DNA of 64,000 nt from Changchengzhania lutea (GTDB lineage Bacteria; Bacteroidota; Bacteroidia; Flavobacteriales; Flavobacteriaceae). Shown in pieces: positions 9,781 through 17,988 of the stretch. Location: NCBI RefSeq assembly GCF_006974145.1, contig NZ_CP039456.1:2262001-2326000 (forward strand), read 5' to 3'. The notes below the pieces were generated by a model. The model was not told where the DNA came from, did no database searches, and was given only the letters and a program-made list of their open reading frames with translations. A program made the position numbers and the translations under genes. Positions within the stretch are counted from its first letter, which is position 1, and each line of letters opens with the position of its first letter.

Positions 9781-10713
9781 TCAAGTCTTCACATACGTTA
9801 TAAAAGAAAAGTCATAGTCATTATGTACGTCTTTATTATGAAATCGATTAGCTATTTCTTTCCAAGCTATAGTATCGATTTCAGGAAAAAACGTATCGGC
9901 TTCAAAATGGGCATGCACACGAGTGAGTTCTATTTTATCTGCAAGATACATGGCTTGCTTGTAGATTTCACCACCACCTATAATAAAAGGTTGGGAGTCA
10001 CTTTTGGCAGCATCTATAGCATCTTCTAAATTCGTAACAACAATAACACCATCGGGAGCTGAGTAATTGGGTTGTCTGGAAATGACAATATGTGTTCTAT
10101 TTGGTAATGGTTTAGGGAAACTTTCGAAGGTTTTGCGTCCCATGATGATATGATGCCCGTTTGTTAGTTGTTTAAAGCGTTTTAAATCATCACTTAAATG
10201 CCAAATGAGTTGGTTGTCTTTTCCGATGGCATTATTTTCGCTGGTAGCTACAATTATGGTGAGCTCACTTTTTTTTTTTGAAGAAGCATCGGTAATGACA
10301 TTTTTTGGTGCCTCATTATAAACTTCGGTTTGTGCTATTAATGCTTCCTCTTTTATAAAATCTTCTTTTAACTTTTCTATTCGCTCTTGCTGCTGTGAAA
10401 CCAATTTTTTTAATTGCTGCTGTTTCCAGGCTTCACCCATGAATTTATGGGTTACAAAAACATTGAACAGATGATACAGGAAAAGAAACAACCAAAATAA
10501 AATAGCAAAGACGAACCAGTCTAAGTTGAAAATTTTAAAGTCCTCGGCAATACCTAAAACGGTATTTGCCACAATAATAAAAACGGCTCCTATTAAGAAA
10601 ACAACAAAGTGTATGTATAAACGTTTTTTTTGTTTAATCCGTTTTTGTGCATTTTGAATAAGCTCCAACTGATCCTTATCTATTTCTGGTATGGCTTTCT
10701 TTTTTCCGAACAT
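9781..10713 (-). CDS. folA: 2TM-domain fused to dihydrofolate reductase (membrane-anchored DHFR)
   Basis: The C-terminal half (about residues 151-310) is dihydrofolate reductase: IIVATSENNAIGKDNQLIWH, SDDLKRFK with the acidic active-site residue, IIMGRKTFESFP, and FIIGGGEIYKQ for NADPH binding. DHFR makes tetrahydrofolate, which thyA just downstream consumes. The N-terminal 150 residues are unusual: two hydrophobic segments (about 34-52 and 66-84) separated by a short loop, then a basic coiled-coil stretch (WKQQQLKKLVSQQQER). This matches the 2TM domain, which I know mainly as a stand-alone small protein. The junction is coded by a run of 11 A on the coding strand (SSKKKSEL). The frame is intact as given. 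A one-base slip there would end the 2TM part within a few codons. Confidence 0.9.
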   Translation of the reverse strand: MFGKKKAIPEIDKDQLELIQNAQKRIKQKKRLYIHFVVFLIGAVFIIVANTVLGIAEDFKIFNLDWFVFAILFWLFLFLYHLFNVFVTHKFMGEAWKQQQLKKLVSQQQERIEKLKEDFIKEEALIAQTEVYNEAPKNVITDASSKKKSELTIIVATSENNAIGKDNQLIWHLSDDLKRFKQLTNGHHIIMGRKTFESFPKPLPNRTHIVISRQPNYSAPDGVIVVTNLEDAIDAAKSDSQPFIIGGGEIYKQAMYLADKIELTRVHAHFEADTFFPEIDTIAWKEIANRFHNKDVHNDYDFSFITYVKT

Positions 10714-10787
10714 AATCCTCTTTTAATTATTGTAAAGTTAAAAATTTTTAATGATTCCACTGAATTTGTTTTTACAGTTCTATCCGC

Positions 10788-10801
10788 AAACGTTTTCGTT
10801 T
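10788..10801. promoter_or_regulatory. possible LacI-type half-site pair upstream of the CBM48 gene
   Basis: AAACG and CGTTT are separated by four T, giving a short perfect dyad. It lies in the divergent region between the DHFR fusion and the CBM48 gene, about 200 bp from the latter. LacI-family operators often have a central CG with flanking A/T like this. It is short enough to be chance, so this is only a pointer. Confidence 0.25.
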
Positions 10802-10965
10802 AAAACGCATTGAAAATCAAGACAAAAGGCTGTTTTTTTATTCATAATATTACAATGAATGGTCATTTATTTTTTCTATGATTGAAATATAGGGAGTGCC
10901 CATTGTCAATTTGATAATTCTTTATGCAAAACGGTTTCAAAGTTTAGAGTCTGAGATTTTGTTTT

Positions 10966-10973
10966 TAAATTTG
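10966..10973 (+). promoter_or_regulatory. -7 promoter element of the CBM48 gene
   Basis: TAAATTTG matches the Bacteroidota -7 consensus TAnnTTTG and lies 27 bp before the ATG. I see no clear TTG at the expected -33 distance. Confidence 0.5.
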
Positions 10974-11000
10974 TAATACTATAAACAACACTATATTATT

Positions 11001-11297
11001 ATGGCTATTACAAAACAATACTTAAAAAGCAAACCTATTTGCAAGGTTACCTTTTCTATACTTGCCAAAGACGCTACAACCGTATCGGTAGTTGGAAATT
11101 TTAATGACTGGAATGCGTCGGCTACGCCACTTAAAAAATTAAAGAACGGCACCTTTAAAGGTACTGTGAATTTAGAAAAAGATAACTCTTATGAGTTTAA
11201 ATACGTTGTTGATGGCACCTATGTCAACGATAATGCCGCAGATGCTTACACATGGAGTGAGTTTGCATCGGCAGATAACAGCGTCGTGAACGTTTAG
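11001..11297 (+). CDS. small stand-alone CBM48/AMPK-type glycogen-binding domain protein
   Basis: The 98-residue protein is a single carbohydrate-binding module of the CBM48/isoamylase N-terminal type: VTFSILAKDATTVSVVGNFN, DWNASATPLKKLKNGTFKG, YEFKYVVDGTYVNDN. In glycogen branching enzymes and AMPK beta subunits this fold binds alpha-glucans. Here no catalytic domain follows and there is no signal peptide, so it is a cytoplasmic binding module on its own. Its partner is unknown. The C-terminus SADNSVVNV is typical of these small proteins, so the gene is complete. It has its own promoter and ends in a shared bidirectional terminator with thyA. Confidence 0.85.
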   Translation: MAITKQYLKSKPICKVTFSILAKDATTVSVVGNFNDWNASATPLKKLKNGTFKGTVNLEKDNSYEFKYVVDGTYVNDNAADAYTWSEFASADNSVVNV

Positions 11298-11314
11298 TTA
11301 TTTCTTAACTTAAT

Positions 11315-11350
11315 AAAAAGCGTTTTCCTATCCGGAGAAGCGCTTTTTTT
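11315..11350. terminator. bidirectional terminator between CBM48 gene and thyA
   Basis: AAAAGCG pairs with CGCTTTT, extended by TTTTCC with GGAGAA across one bulged base, and there is an A-tract on one side and a T-tract on the other. The two flanking genes converge on it. The thyA stop lies inside the hairpin. Confidence 0.8.
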
Positions 11351-12173
11351 ATACCGCTACAATACCCTTTATATGGGGATGTGGATTATAATCCACAAGT
11401 GTAAAATCTTCAAACCTAAAATCAAAAATATCATTGACTTCAGGATTGAGTATCATTTTTGGAAGTGGCCTTATATCTCTTGAAAGTTGAAGCTCTAACT
11501 GCTCAAAATGGTTGCTATAAATATGCGCATCACCAAAGGTGTGAATAAATTCTCCAGCTTCGTATCCGCAAACTTGAGCCATCATCATGGTAAATAGGGC
11601 ATAAGAGGCTATGTTGAAAGGCACTCCTAAAAATATATCGGCACTACGTTGATAGAGCTGGCAGGATAATTTCCCATTAGCTACATAAAACTGAAAAAAA
11701 GCGTGGCACGGAGGAAGCGCTGCTTTTCCATTGGCAACGTTTTCTTCAAACGATTTGGAAGTATCTGGTAATACGGAAGGATTCCAAGCAGACACCAACA
11801 TTCTCCTACTGTCTGGATTCGTTTTTAAGGTCTCAACAATATCTTTAATTTGATCAATCTCATCACTGTTCCAATTCCGCCACTGGTGTCCGTAAACAGG
11901 TCCTAAATCACCATCGTCATCCGCCCAGTCATTCCAGATTCTTACGCCATTCTCTGTTAAATACTTGATGTTAGTATCGCCTTTCAAGAACCAAAGCAGT
12001 TCATGAACTATAGATTTTAAATGCAGTTTTTTGGTGGTAACCATGGGGAAGCCCTCGCTTAAATCGAACCGTATTTGGTATCCGAAAACACTTTTAGTTC
12101 CAGTGCCTGTACGGTCTTGCTTTTCATTTCCATGCTCTAATACATGCTTAACTAGGTCGTGATATTGCTTCAT
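11349..12173 (-). CDS. thyA: thymidylate synthase
   Basis: ThyA methylates dUMP to dTMP using methylene-tetrahydrofolate. The protein shows the family's [15 protein letters not shown] start, DRTGTGT, the active-site [11 protein letters not shown] with the catalytic Cys, [12 protein letters not shown] and GDAHIYSNH. An ATG three codons upstream (12182) is possible, but it is made by a dispersed ATTCCTGC hairpin repeat. An AGGA sequence spaced about 8 bp before the ATG at 12173 favours the later start. It is downstream of the nucleoside transporter gene on the same strand and close to the DHFR gene that regenerates its cofactor. Confidence 0.96.
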   Translation of the reverse strand: MKQYHDLVKHVLEHGNEKQDRTGTGTKSVFGYQIRFDLSEGFPMVTTKKLHLKSIVHELLWFLKGDTNIKYLTENGVRIWNDWADDDGDLGPVYGHQWRNWNSDEIDQIKDIVETLKTNPDSRRMLVSAWNPSVLPDTSKSFEENVANGKAALPPCHAFFQFYVANGKLSCQLYQRSADIFLGVPFNIASYALFTMMMAQVCGYEAGEFIHTFGDAHIYSNHFEQLELQLSRDIRPLPKMILNPEVNDIFDFRFEDFTLVDYNPHPHIKGIVAV

Positions 12174-12180
12174 AGTTGTC

Positions 12181-12200
12181 ATTCCTGCAAAGGCAGGAAT
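12181..12200. repeat. REP-like hairpin repeat ATTCCTGC-AAAG-GCAGGAAT (copy 1)
   Basis: A perfect 8-bp inverted repeat with a 4-base loop, directly upstream of thyA and overlapping one possible start codon. A second copy in the opposite orientation is at 12415, and a diverged relative is at 15889. Confidence 0.85.
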
Positions 12201-12414
12201 CTCATAATTAATTAAAAAATTAGCTGCAATTTAAGATAAAATTTTGCTGAAACGAATTTAAGTAAAATGATGTTTGTGAGCTTATTTTTAATAATAATAA
12301 ATATCAAAAGTTATTAACGGATATTGAAAACGAGAAATGGATCTTAACTTATATTTAAAAAGATGGCAGAGTATATTTTTTTAAGATGTTATACTGTTAC
12401 TGTAATACTAAGAG

Positions 12415-12434
12415 ATTCCTGCCTTTGCAGGAAT
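12415..12434. repeat. REP-like hairpin repeat ATTCCTGC-CTTT-GCAGGAAT (copy 2, inverted)
   Basis: Same 20-bp hairpin as at 12181 but with the complementary loop, so it lies in the other orientation. It starts 4 bp after the stop of the nucleoside transporter gene. The two copies bracket a 215-bp AT-rich spacer in which I see nothing else. Confidence 0.85.
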
Positions 12435-12437
12435 TGA

Positions 12438-14153
12438 TTACCCAATGATCATACCCGCAATAGTCGCAGAAATTAGAGAAGCAATCGTACCACCAAGTAA
12501 CGCTTTCATGCCAAACTTAGATAGGTTTTTTCTTTGTCCGGGCGCCAAAGAACCAATTCCTCCAATTTGAATACCTATCGATGCAAAATTCGCAAAACCA
12601 CAAAGCATATAGGTAGCCATGATGATGGATTTTTCATAATTCAGGTGAATAGCATTTGAGACATTTTTTAAATCGGCCAATTGAATATATCCTATAAATT
12701 CACTAGCTGCCAATTTAATGCCTAACAATTGTCCCATCAGTGCCATGTCTTCCCTAGCGACGCCAATAAGCCACATTAAAGGGGCAAACACATAGCCTAG
12801 AACAAACTCCAATGATAAGGCGGAGTAAGGCGTGTTATTGGCAACCCAACTGTTTAATGTGGACACGTCGCCAACCCATCCTAAAATACCATTAAACATG
12901 GCAATGAACGCTACAAATACCAAAAGCATGGCACCGACATTTACTGCGAGTTTTAAACCTTCTGTGGTACCATTTGCAATGGCATCTAAAAAGTTAGAGC
13001 CTATCTTTTCTTGTGAAACCTTCACGTCATTATTTACTTTTTCGGTTTGGGGATATAATATTTTTGAAATCACAATAGCTCCTGGGGCTGCCATCACAGA
13101 GGCTGCCAACAAGTGTTTCGCATAAAAAAGTCTTAACCCCACATCGTCACCGCCTAGAAAACCAATATATGCTGCTAAAACAGCACCGGCAACGGTTGCC
13201 ATACCACCAATCATGACCAGTAGTATTTCGGACTTGTTCATTTTTTCTAAATATGCCTTAATTAAGAGCGGGGCTTCCGTTTGACCTAAAAAGATGTTTC
13301 CTGCAACACTTAAACTTTCTGCACCAGATATTTTTAAGGCTTTTGAAAGTAACCAAGCCATAGCTTTCACAACCCTTTGGATAATACCTAAGTAAAAAAG
13401 AACAGAGGTTAGTGCAGAGAAAAATATTATGGTTGGCAGCACTTGAAAGGCAAAAATAAAGCCGAAAGTATCCATGTCTACCACCAATCCTTCGAATAAA
13501 AATTTACTACCAGCTCTGGTAAAATCCAAGACATTGATAAATAAACCACCAATAAACTCAAAAATACTTTTAATAAATTCAACCTTTAATACACCAATAG
13601 CTATTAGTAATTGAAAAGCTAGTCCAATACCTACTATTTTCCAATCTATGGCCTTCCTATTGTTACTGAATAGAAAAGAAATAAAGATTAAAGTGATCAT
13701 TCCTAATACGCCACGCCATAAGCTGGTGATAGAAAATCCCTGATTTGGAACAATGGGTGTAGCGCCTTCTGCAAGAACACTATTTTGTTGAAGTTCTTGT
13801 TGCGCCTTGAATTTATAAATACTATTGTTTTCTGAAAAGACTAGAGTAGAATCTGTTAATTCTGAAATTTTGAATTTTTTAATAGTGTCATTAGGTGTAT
13901 TGAAGTAAAACACCAATAAATTATTTTGATAAATAAAATCACCTGCATAATTATTGTTTTCTGCATCAACGGCATAATTAAATTCGCCATTATCTAAAAC
14001 CAAAATACCCGAATCGGAGGGTTCAAATGTATTAGACACACTATCGTTAGCGTTTTCAATGGCATCAAATAACCAGGTTTTATTAAGGTCTTGTGCAAAA
14101 AAAGTAGTTGTAGATACAAGAAAAAGAGTGACTACTAAAAACAGTGATTTCAT
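12438..14153 (-). CDS. concentrative nucleoside transporter (NupC/CNT family) with N-terminal extracytoplasmic domain
   Basis: The C-terminal 400 residues are a CNT-type nucleoside:cation symporter: many membrane segments and the motifs GQTEAPLLIKAYL, MATVAGAVLAAYIGFLG and FANFASIGIQIGGIGSLAPGQR. The N-terminus is a signal peptide (MKSLFLVVTLFLVSTTTFFA) followed by about 120 residues of soluble beta-rich sequence (LVLDNGEFNYAVDAEN and so on) before the first membrane segment. This matches the extra lipocalin-like domain that I recall in some Bacteroidota CNT proteins. An ATG at 14192 would overlap the upstream nuclease gene, whereas 14153 gives the signal peptide and a 13-bp gap. Uptake of nucleosides beside thyA makes sense. 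Confidence 0.9.
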   Translation of the reverse strand: MKSLFLVVTLFLVSTTTFFAQDLNKTWLFDAIENANDSVSNTFEPSDSGILVLDNGEFNYAVDAENNNYAGDFIYQNNLLVFYFNTPNDTIKKFKISELTDSTLVFSENNSIYKFKAQQELQQNSVLAEGATPIVPNQGFSITSLWRGVLGMITLIFISFLFSNNRKAIDWKIVGIGLAFQLLIAIGVLKVEFIKSIFEFIGGLFINVLDFTRAGSKFLFEGLVVDMDTFGFIFAFQVLPTIIFFSALTSVLFYLGIIQRVVKAMAWLLSKALKISGAESLSVAGNIFLGQTEAPLLIKAYLEKMNKSEILLVMIGGMATVAGAVLAAYIGFLGGDDVGLRLFYAKHLLAASVMAAPGAIVISKILYPQTEKVNNDVKVSQEKIGSNFLDAIANGTTEGLKLAVNVGAMLLVFVAFIAMFNGILGWVGDVSTLNSWVANNTPYSALSLEFVLGYVFAPLMWLIGVAREDMALMGQLLGIKLAASEFIGYIQLADLKNVSNAIHLNYEKSIIMATYMLCGFANFASIGIQIGGIGSLAPGQRKNLSKFGMKALLGGTIASLISATIAGMIIG

Positions 14154-14166
14154 AAAGGTGGGCGTG

Positions 14167-14790
14167 TTATTCTCTTTTCGAGATTTCATCACGAATATGT
14201 GCTGCTCTTTCGTAATCTTCGTTCGAGACTGCTTCGTCTAAAAGATTGTGAAGCTCTTCAATGGTTTTACCTTTTAAATTTTCTTTCGGTGATGCTGGTT
14301 CCAACTCATTAGCTATCAAATCGTCCACTAAAATACTATCTCGGTTTTCATCATCTTCATCCTCCTTTTTAGGATTTACCTTTAAGTAAATACCCGCTTT
14401 ATCCAGAATGTTTTTATAAGTGAAAATGGGCGCTTGAAAGCGTAAAGCCAAGGCTATGGCATCACTTGTACGAGCATCAATGATTTCTTCAATTTTATCG
14501 CGTTCGCAAATTAAACTTGAGAAAAACACGCCATCCACCAATTTGTGAATAATGACTTGTTTGACGACAATATCAAAACGGTCGGCAAAATTTTTGAATA
14601 AATCGTGGGTTAGCGGTCGTGGTGGGCTAATTTCTTTTTCCAAAGCAATGGCTATCGATTGTGCTTCGAAGGCACCAATAACTATAGGTAATTTTCTGTC
14701 ACCATCTACTTCATTTAATATCAACGCGTAGGCCCCATTTTGGGTCTGGCTGTAAGAGATTCCTTTTATGTTTAATTTTACTAAACTCAT
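14167..14790 (-). CDS. bifunctional nuclease family protein (DUF151 plus UVR motif)
   Basis: Residues 1-140 match the DUF151 bifunctional DNase/RNase family: LPIVIGAFEAQSIAIALEK, RPLTHDLF, and DARTSDAIALALR. A linker follows, then a C-terminal UVR-type helical pair (about residues 172-205, IEELHNLLDEAVSNEDYERA and AHIRDEI) as in UvrB/UvrC. This domain order is normal in Bacteroidota. The nuclease activity is known for a few homologues only and its role here is unknown. It lies 13 bp upstream of the nucleoside transporter start, so the two may share a transcript. Confidence 0.9.
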   Translation of the reverse strand: MSLVKLNIKGISYSQTQNGAYALILNEVDGDRKLPIVIGAFEAQSIAIALEKEISPPRPLTHDLFKNFADRFDIVVKQVIIHKLVDGVFFSSLICERDKIEEIIDARTSDAIALALRFQAPIFTYKNILDKAGIYLKVNPKKEDEDDENRDSILVDDLIANELEPASPKENLKGKTIEELHNLLDEAVSNEDYERAAHIRDEISKRE

Positions 14791-14910
14791 ATCTTTTAAA
14801 AACGCAAAGAACTGTTTAAATTAGAACTTTACCAAACCGGCTTATGCAGATTTATAAATAAAATGCTAATTAAGCAGTTCTGTACTACCACACAATTTAT
14901 AAAAAATTAT

Positions 14911-15870
14911 TTATTGTTGTGCTTTAAAGGTCTTTAATTTTTCTATAAGTTGAGGAACCACTTCAAAAGCATCACCAACTACACCGTAATCTGCAGCCTT
15001 AAAAAATGGCGCTTCAGGATCTGTGTTGATAACCACTTTAACTTTAGAGGCGTTTATACCTGCCAAATGTTGAATGGCACCTGAGATACCAATAGCAATA
15101 TACAAATTGGCTGCTACGGGTTTTCCCGTTTGCCCAACGTGCTCACTGTGTGGCCGCCATCCCAAATCTGAAACCGGTTTAGAACATGCTGTGGCAGCAC
15201 CTAAGACATCGGCTAATTCTTCAATCATACCCCAATTTTCTGGGCCTTTCATACCACGACCTGCTGATACAACAATTTCTGCATCGGCAATAGACACTTT
15301 ATCGGTAGCTTTATCTACAGATTCTACGGTCACTCCTAAATCTGGAATGGATGGCGAAAAGTCTTCCGCAGCAGCGTTACCTGTATTTTCAACCAATCCG
15401 AATGAATTGTTAGACACACCAATGACTTTTATATCGGTATTAATTTCTGTCATTTCAAAAGCTTTATTGGTAAAAGCCGTGCGTTTTACCGTGAACGGAG
15501 CTGTACTAGTGGGTGCCTCAATAACGTTTGAGGCATAACCCGCCTGTAAACCAACAGCTAAAATTGGCGCCAAATATTTACTGTCTGCGCTAGAACTTAT
15601 AACAACCACTTTAACACTTTCTTTTTCAGCAGCTTGCTGAATGGCATTGGCGTATGCTTTGGCATTAAATGTTTCTAACTGTGCATTATTAACTTTTAGA
15701 ACCTTATCTACGCCATAATGTCCTAACTCTGAAGCATCCTCTACATTAATGGTAATGGCCGTTACAGTAGTTCCCATGTTGTCGGCAACTGCTTTGGCAT
15801 AAGAGGCAACTTCTAAAGCTACTTTTTTAAATTTTCCTTTTTCTGATTCGGTATATACTAAAACTGACAT
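14911..15870 (-). CDS. etfA: electron transfer flavoprotein alpha subunit
   Basis: EtfA binds FAD and, with EtfB, passes electrons from acyl-CoA dehydrogenases to the quinone pool. The 319 residues show the N-terminal domain (MSVLVYTESEKGKFKK) and the C-terminal FAD-binding domain with VSAGRGMKGPENW, CSKPVSDLGWRP, HVGQTGKPVAANLYIAIG, SGAIQHLAGI and INTDPEAPFFKAADYGVVGD. The order etfB-etfA on one strand is usual. The 121-bp gap between them is filled with three dispersed hairpin repeats, which is unusual for such a tightly coupled pair. Confidence 0.97.
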   Translation of the reverse strand: MSVLVYTESEKGKFKKVALEVASYAKAVADNMGTTVTAITINVEDASELGHYGVDKVLKVNNAQLETFNAKAYANAIQQAAEKESVKVVVISSSADSKYLAPILAVGLQAGYASNVIEAPTSTAPFTVKRTAFTNKAFEMTEINTDIKVIGVSNNSFGLVENTGNAAAEDFSPSIPDLGVTVESVDKATDKVSIADAEIVVSAGRGMKGPENWGMIEELADVLGAATACSKPVSDLGWRPHSEHVGQTGKPVAANLYIAIGISGAIQHLAGINASKVKVVINTDPEAPFFKAADYGVVGDAFEVVPQLIEKLKTFKAQQ

Positions 15871-15886
15871 ATTTAATATTTTTTTG

Positions 15887-15991
15887 TCATTCCCAACAAA
15901 GGTGGGAATCTTAAATTTGTTTTTGGTCTCCCCTCAAGGGGAGACTTAGAGGGGTGTATAACAGTCCCCTAGTTCCCTTCCTTCGGAAGGG
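15887..15991. repeat. cluster of three hairpin repeats between etfB and etfA
   Basis: Three inverted repeats follow each other: ATTCCC/GGGAAT (15889-15909), a relative of the ATTCCTGC repeats near thyA; GTCTCCCC-TCAA-GGGGAGAC (15926-15945); and CCCTTCC-TTC-GGAAGGG (15975-15991). The second belongs to the CCCC/GGGG family also present at the ruvC-hemW junction. Hairpins here may act as mRNA processing or stability elements between the two ETF genes. Confidence 0.8.
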
Positions 15992-16738
15992 TTATATAAC
16001 TTTTGCTTCGTTATGAAGTAAGCTAATTAATTCGTCTAAATTATCTGGAGATACTAAGGTAACAGCGCCTTTTGCTGCTGGCTTTTGAAAACCAACCGAA
16101 GTTGTAGCTGCCTTTGCATTTACAGATTCTAAAAGGGTTAATGGTTTTTTTCTGGCCATCATAATACCACGCATGTTCGGGATACGTAAATCGCTCTCTT
16201 CTACCAGTCCTTTTTGACCACCAATAACTAAAGGAAGTGTTGTCGATACGGTTTCTTTACCACCGTCAATTTCTCTCACCGCTTTAGCCTTAGTCCCATC
16301 AACTTCTAAACTAATGCAATTATTTACAAAGTTAGCGTTGGTTAAGGCTGCAAGCATTCCCGGAACCATACCACCATTGTAATCTATAGATTCACGTCCA
16401 GCAATAACCAAATCATAACCACCATCTTCTACAACTTTAGCCAATTCTTTAGCAACAGAAAAACCATCGGTCGCTGCCGTATTCACACGAATAGCCGTAT
16501 CTGCTCCAATAGCCAATGCTTTTCGTAACGTAGGTTCGGTTTCTGCACCACCAACATTAACTACAGTAAGCTCGGCACCTTGTTTTTCCTTAAACCACAT
16601 GGCACGTGTTAAACCGAATTCATCATTTGGGTTAATTACAAATTGCACCCCATTGGTGTCAAATTTTGTGTCGTTCTCTGTGAAATTAATTTTAGATGTT
16701 GTATCAGGAACATGACTAATGCACACTAATATTTTCAT
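15992..16738 (-). CDS. etfB: electron transfer flavoprotein beta subunit
   Basis: EtfB is the AMP-binding partner of EtfA. The 248-residue protein begins MKILVCISHVPDTTSKI and contains INPNDEFGLTRA, the GAETEPTLRKALAIGAD stretch, VIAGRESIDYNGGMVPGMLA and the DLRIPNMRGIMMARKKPL recognition loop near residues 180-200, all family features. It starts 212 bp from the divergent pyruvate dehydrogenase E1-beta gene. A 22-bp palindrome sits between the two and may control this ETF operon. Confidence 0.97.
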   Translation of the reverse strand: MKILVCISHVPDTTSKINFTENDTKFDTNGVQFVINPNDEFGLTRAMWFKEKQGAELTVVNVGGAETEPTLRKALAIGADTAIRVNTAATDGFSVAKELAKVVEDGGYDLVIAGRESIDYNGGMVPGMLAALTNANFVNNCISLEVDGTKAKAVREIDGGKETVSTTLPLVIGGQKGLVEESDLRIPNMRGIMMARKKPLTLLESVNAKAATTSVGFQKPAAKGAVTLVSPDNLDELISLLHNEAKVI

Positions 16739-16858
16739 AAGTTTTATGATTTTTTAGAGTCTGAATATGTTTTGAATCCTTTAAAAATTGAAGTCGTAAC
16801 ACATATAAAGACCAATCGTTTAGTTGAGGTCACGAAGTTAATTATTTTATTCTGATTT

Positions 16859-16880
16859 TTTACTATGCGTGCATAGTAAA
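16859..16880. promoter_or_regulatory. 22-bp palindrome, probable operator between etfB and pdhB
   Basis: A perfect 10-bp inverted repeat (TTTACTATGC and GCATAGTAAA) with a 2-base GT spacer. It is 120 bp upstream of etfB and 70 bp upstream of the E1-beta gene, and about 40 bp before the latter's -7 element. The symmetry fits a dimeric MarR- or TetR-type repressor. The regulator is not in this window. Confidence 0.65.
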
Positions 16881-16919
16881 TTTTAAATAAATCTTTTAAG
16901 AGTGTGTTTCATTTATTGT

Positions 16920-16927
16920 TATTTTTG
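16920..16927 (+). promoter_or_regulatory. -7 promoter element of the E1-beta gene
   Basis: TATTTTTG fits TAnnTTTG and ends 23 bp before the ATG. No clear -33 TTG is seen. Confidence 0.45.
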
Positions 16928-16950
16928 CAATTCGATTTAAAACACACTTA

Positions 16951-17928
16951 ATGAAGACTATTCAATTTAGAGAAGCTATTTGCGAGGCGATGAGCGAAGA
17001 GATGCGCAGAGATGAAAGCGTTTATTTAATGGGTGAGGAAGTTGCAGAATATAACGGGGCTTATAAAGCATCAAAAGGGATGTTAGATGAGTTCGGTGCA
17101 AAGCGTGTTATCGATACTCCTATTGCAGAGCTTGGTTTTGCAGGCATCGCTATTGGCTCTACAATGACGGGTAATCGTCCTATTGTGGAATACATGACTT
17201 TTAACTTTTCTCTAGTTGGAATCGATCAAATTATAAATAATGCAGCGAAAATAAGACAAATGTCTGGTGGGCAGTTTAAGTGTCCCATAGTATTTCGTGG
17301 CCCTACGGCTTCTGCCGGACAATTGGGTGCAACACACTCCCAAGCGTTTGAAAGTTGGTTTGCCAATACACCGGGTTTAAAGGTTGTGGTACCTTCTAAT
17401 CCTTATGATGCCAAGGGTTTATTAAAAGCGTCTATTCGTGATGACGATCCGGTTATCTTTATGGAGAGTGAGCAAATGTATGGTGACAAAGGCGAAGTGC
17501 CAGAAGGAGAATACACCATTCCTTTAGGCGTTGCCGAAATTAAACGAGAAGGTACCGATGTGACGATTGTCTCTTTCGGGAAGATTATAAAGGAAGCTTA
17601 CAAAGCTGCTGATACACTTGAAAAAGAAGGCATTTCTTGTGAGATTATCGATTTGAGAACCGTTCGCCCAATGGATAGAGAGGCGGTTGTGAAATCGGTT
17701 AAAAAAACCAACAGACTTGTTATTTTAGAAGAGGCCTGGCCTTTTGGAAACGTAGCTACCGAAATCACGTATTTAGTGCAATCTGAAGCTTTTGATTATT
17801 TGGACGCCCCAATTGTAAAATTGAATACGGCGGATACGCCTGCGCCATACTCGCCAGTGCTTTTGGACGAATGGTTGCCAAATAGCGATGATGTTATTAA
17901 AGCTGTTAAAAAGGTTTTATATAAATAA
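16951..17928 (+). CDS. pdhB: pyruvate dehydrogenase complex E1 component, beta subunit
   Basis: The 325-residue protein matches the beta subunit of 2-oxoacid dehydrogenase E1: MKTIQFREAICEAMSEEM, VYLMGEEVAEYNGAYK (Glu that contacts thiamine diphosphate), RVIDTPIAELGFAGIAIG, FRGPTASAGQLGATHSQ and the C-terminal transketolase-like domain (IDLRTVRPMDREAVVKSVKK). With the alpha subunit and E2/E3 it converts pyruvate to acetyl-CoA. The EYNGAYKASKG start favours pyruvate over branched-chain substrates, as annotated in other flavobacteria. The alpha subunit and E2 genes are not in this window. A hairpin terminator follows. Confidence 0.93.
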   Translation: MKTIQFREAICEAMSEEMRRDESVYLMGEEVAEYNGAYKASKGMLDEFGAKRVIDTPIAELGFAGIAIGSTMTGNRPIVEYMTFNFSLVGIDQIINNAAKIRQMSGGQFKCPIVFRGPTASAGQLGATHSQAFESWFANTPGLKVVVPSNPYDAKGLLKASIRDDDPVIFMESEQMYGDKGEVPEGEYTIPLGVAEIKREGTDVTIVSFGKIIKEAYKAADTLEKEGISCEIIDLRTVRPMDREAVVKSVKKTNRLVILEEAWPFGNVATEITYLVQSEAFDYLDAPIVKLNTADTPAPYSPVLLDEWLPNSDDVIKAVKKVLYK

Positions 17929-17950
17929 ATTTTTAATTTTTACGTTATAC

Positions 17951-17987
17951 AAACTTCATTGGCATCTTGTTGATGAAGTTTTTTTAT
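17951..17987 (+). terminator. Rho-independent terminator directly in front of the next start codon
   Basis: AAACTTCAT pairs with ATGAAGTTT around a 13-base loop, followed by seven T. The T-run ends 3 bp before the ATG of the DUF5686 gene, so the hairpin also covers that gene's ribosome-binding region. Confidence 0.75.
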
Positions 17988-17988
17988 T

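Noticed and set aside
9823-10029. Small plus-strand frame inside the DHFR fusion
   Set aside because: Antisense to conserved DHFR sequence, with no evidence of expression signals.
15074-15538. 154-codon open frame opposite etfA
   Set aside because: Shadow of a strongly coding gene on the other strand; composition follows etfA codons.
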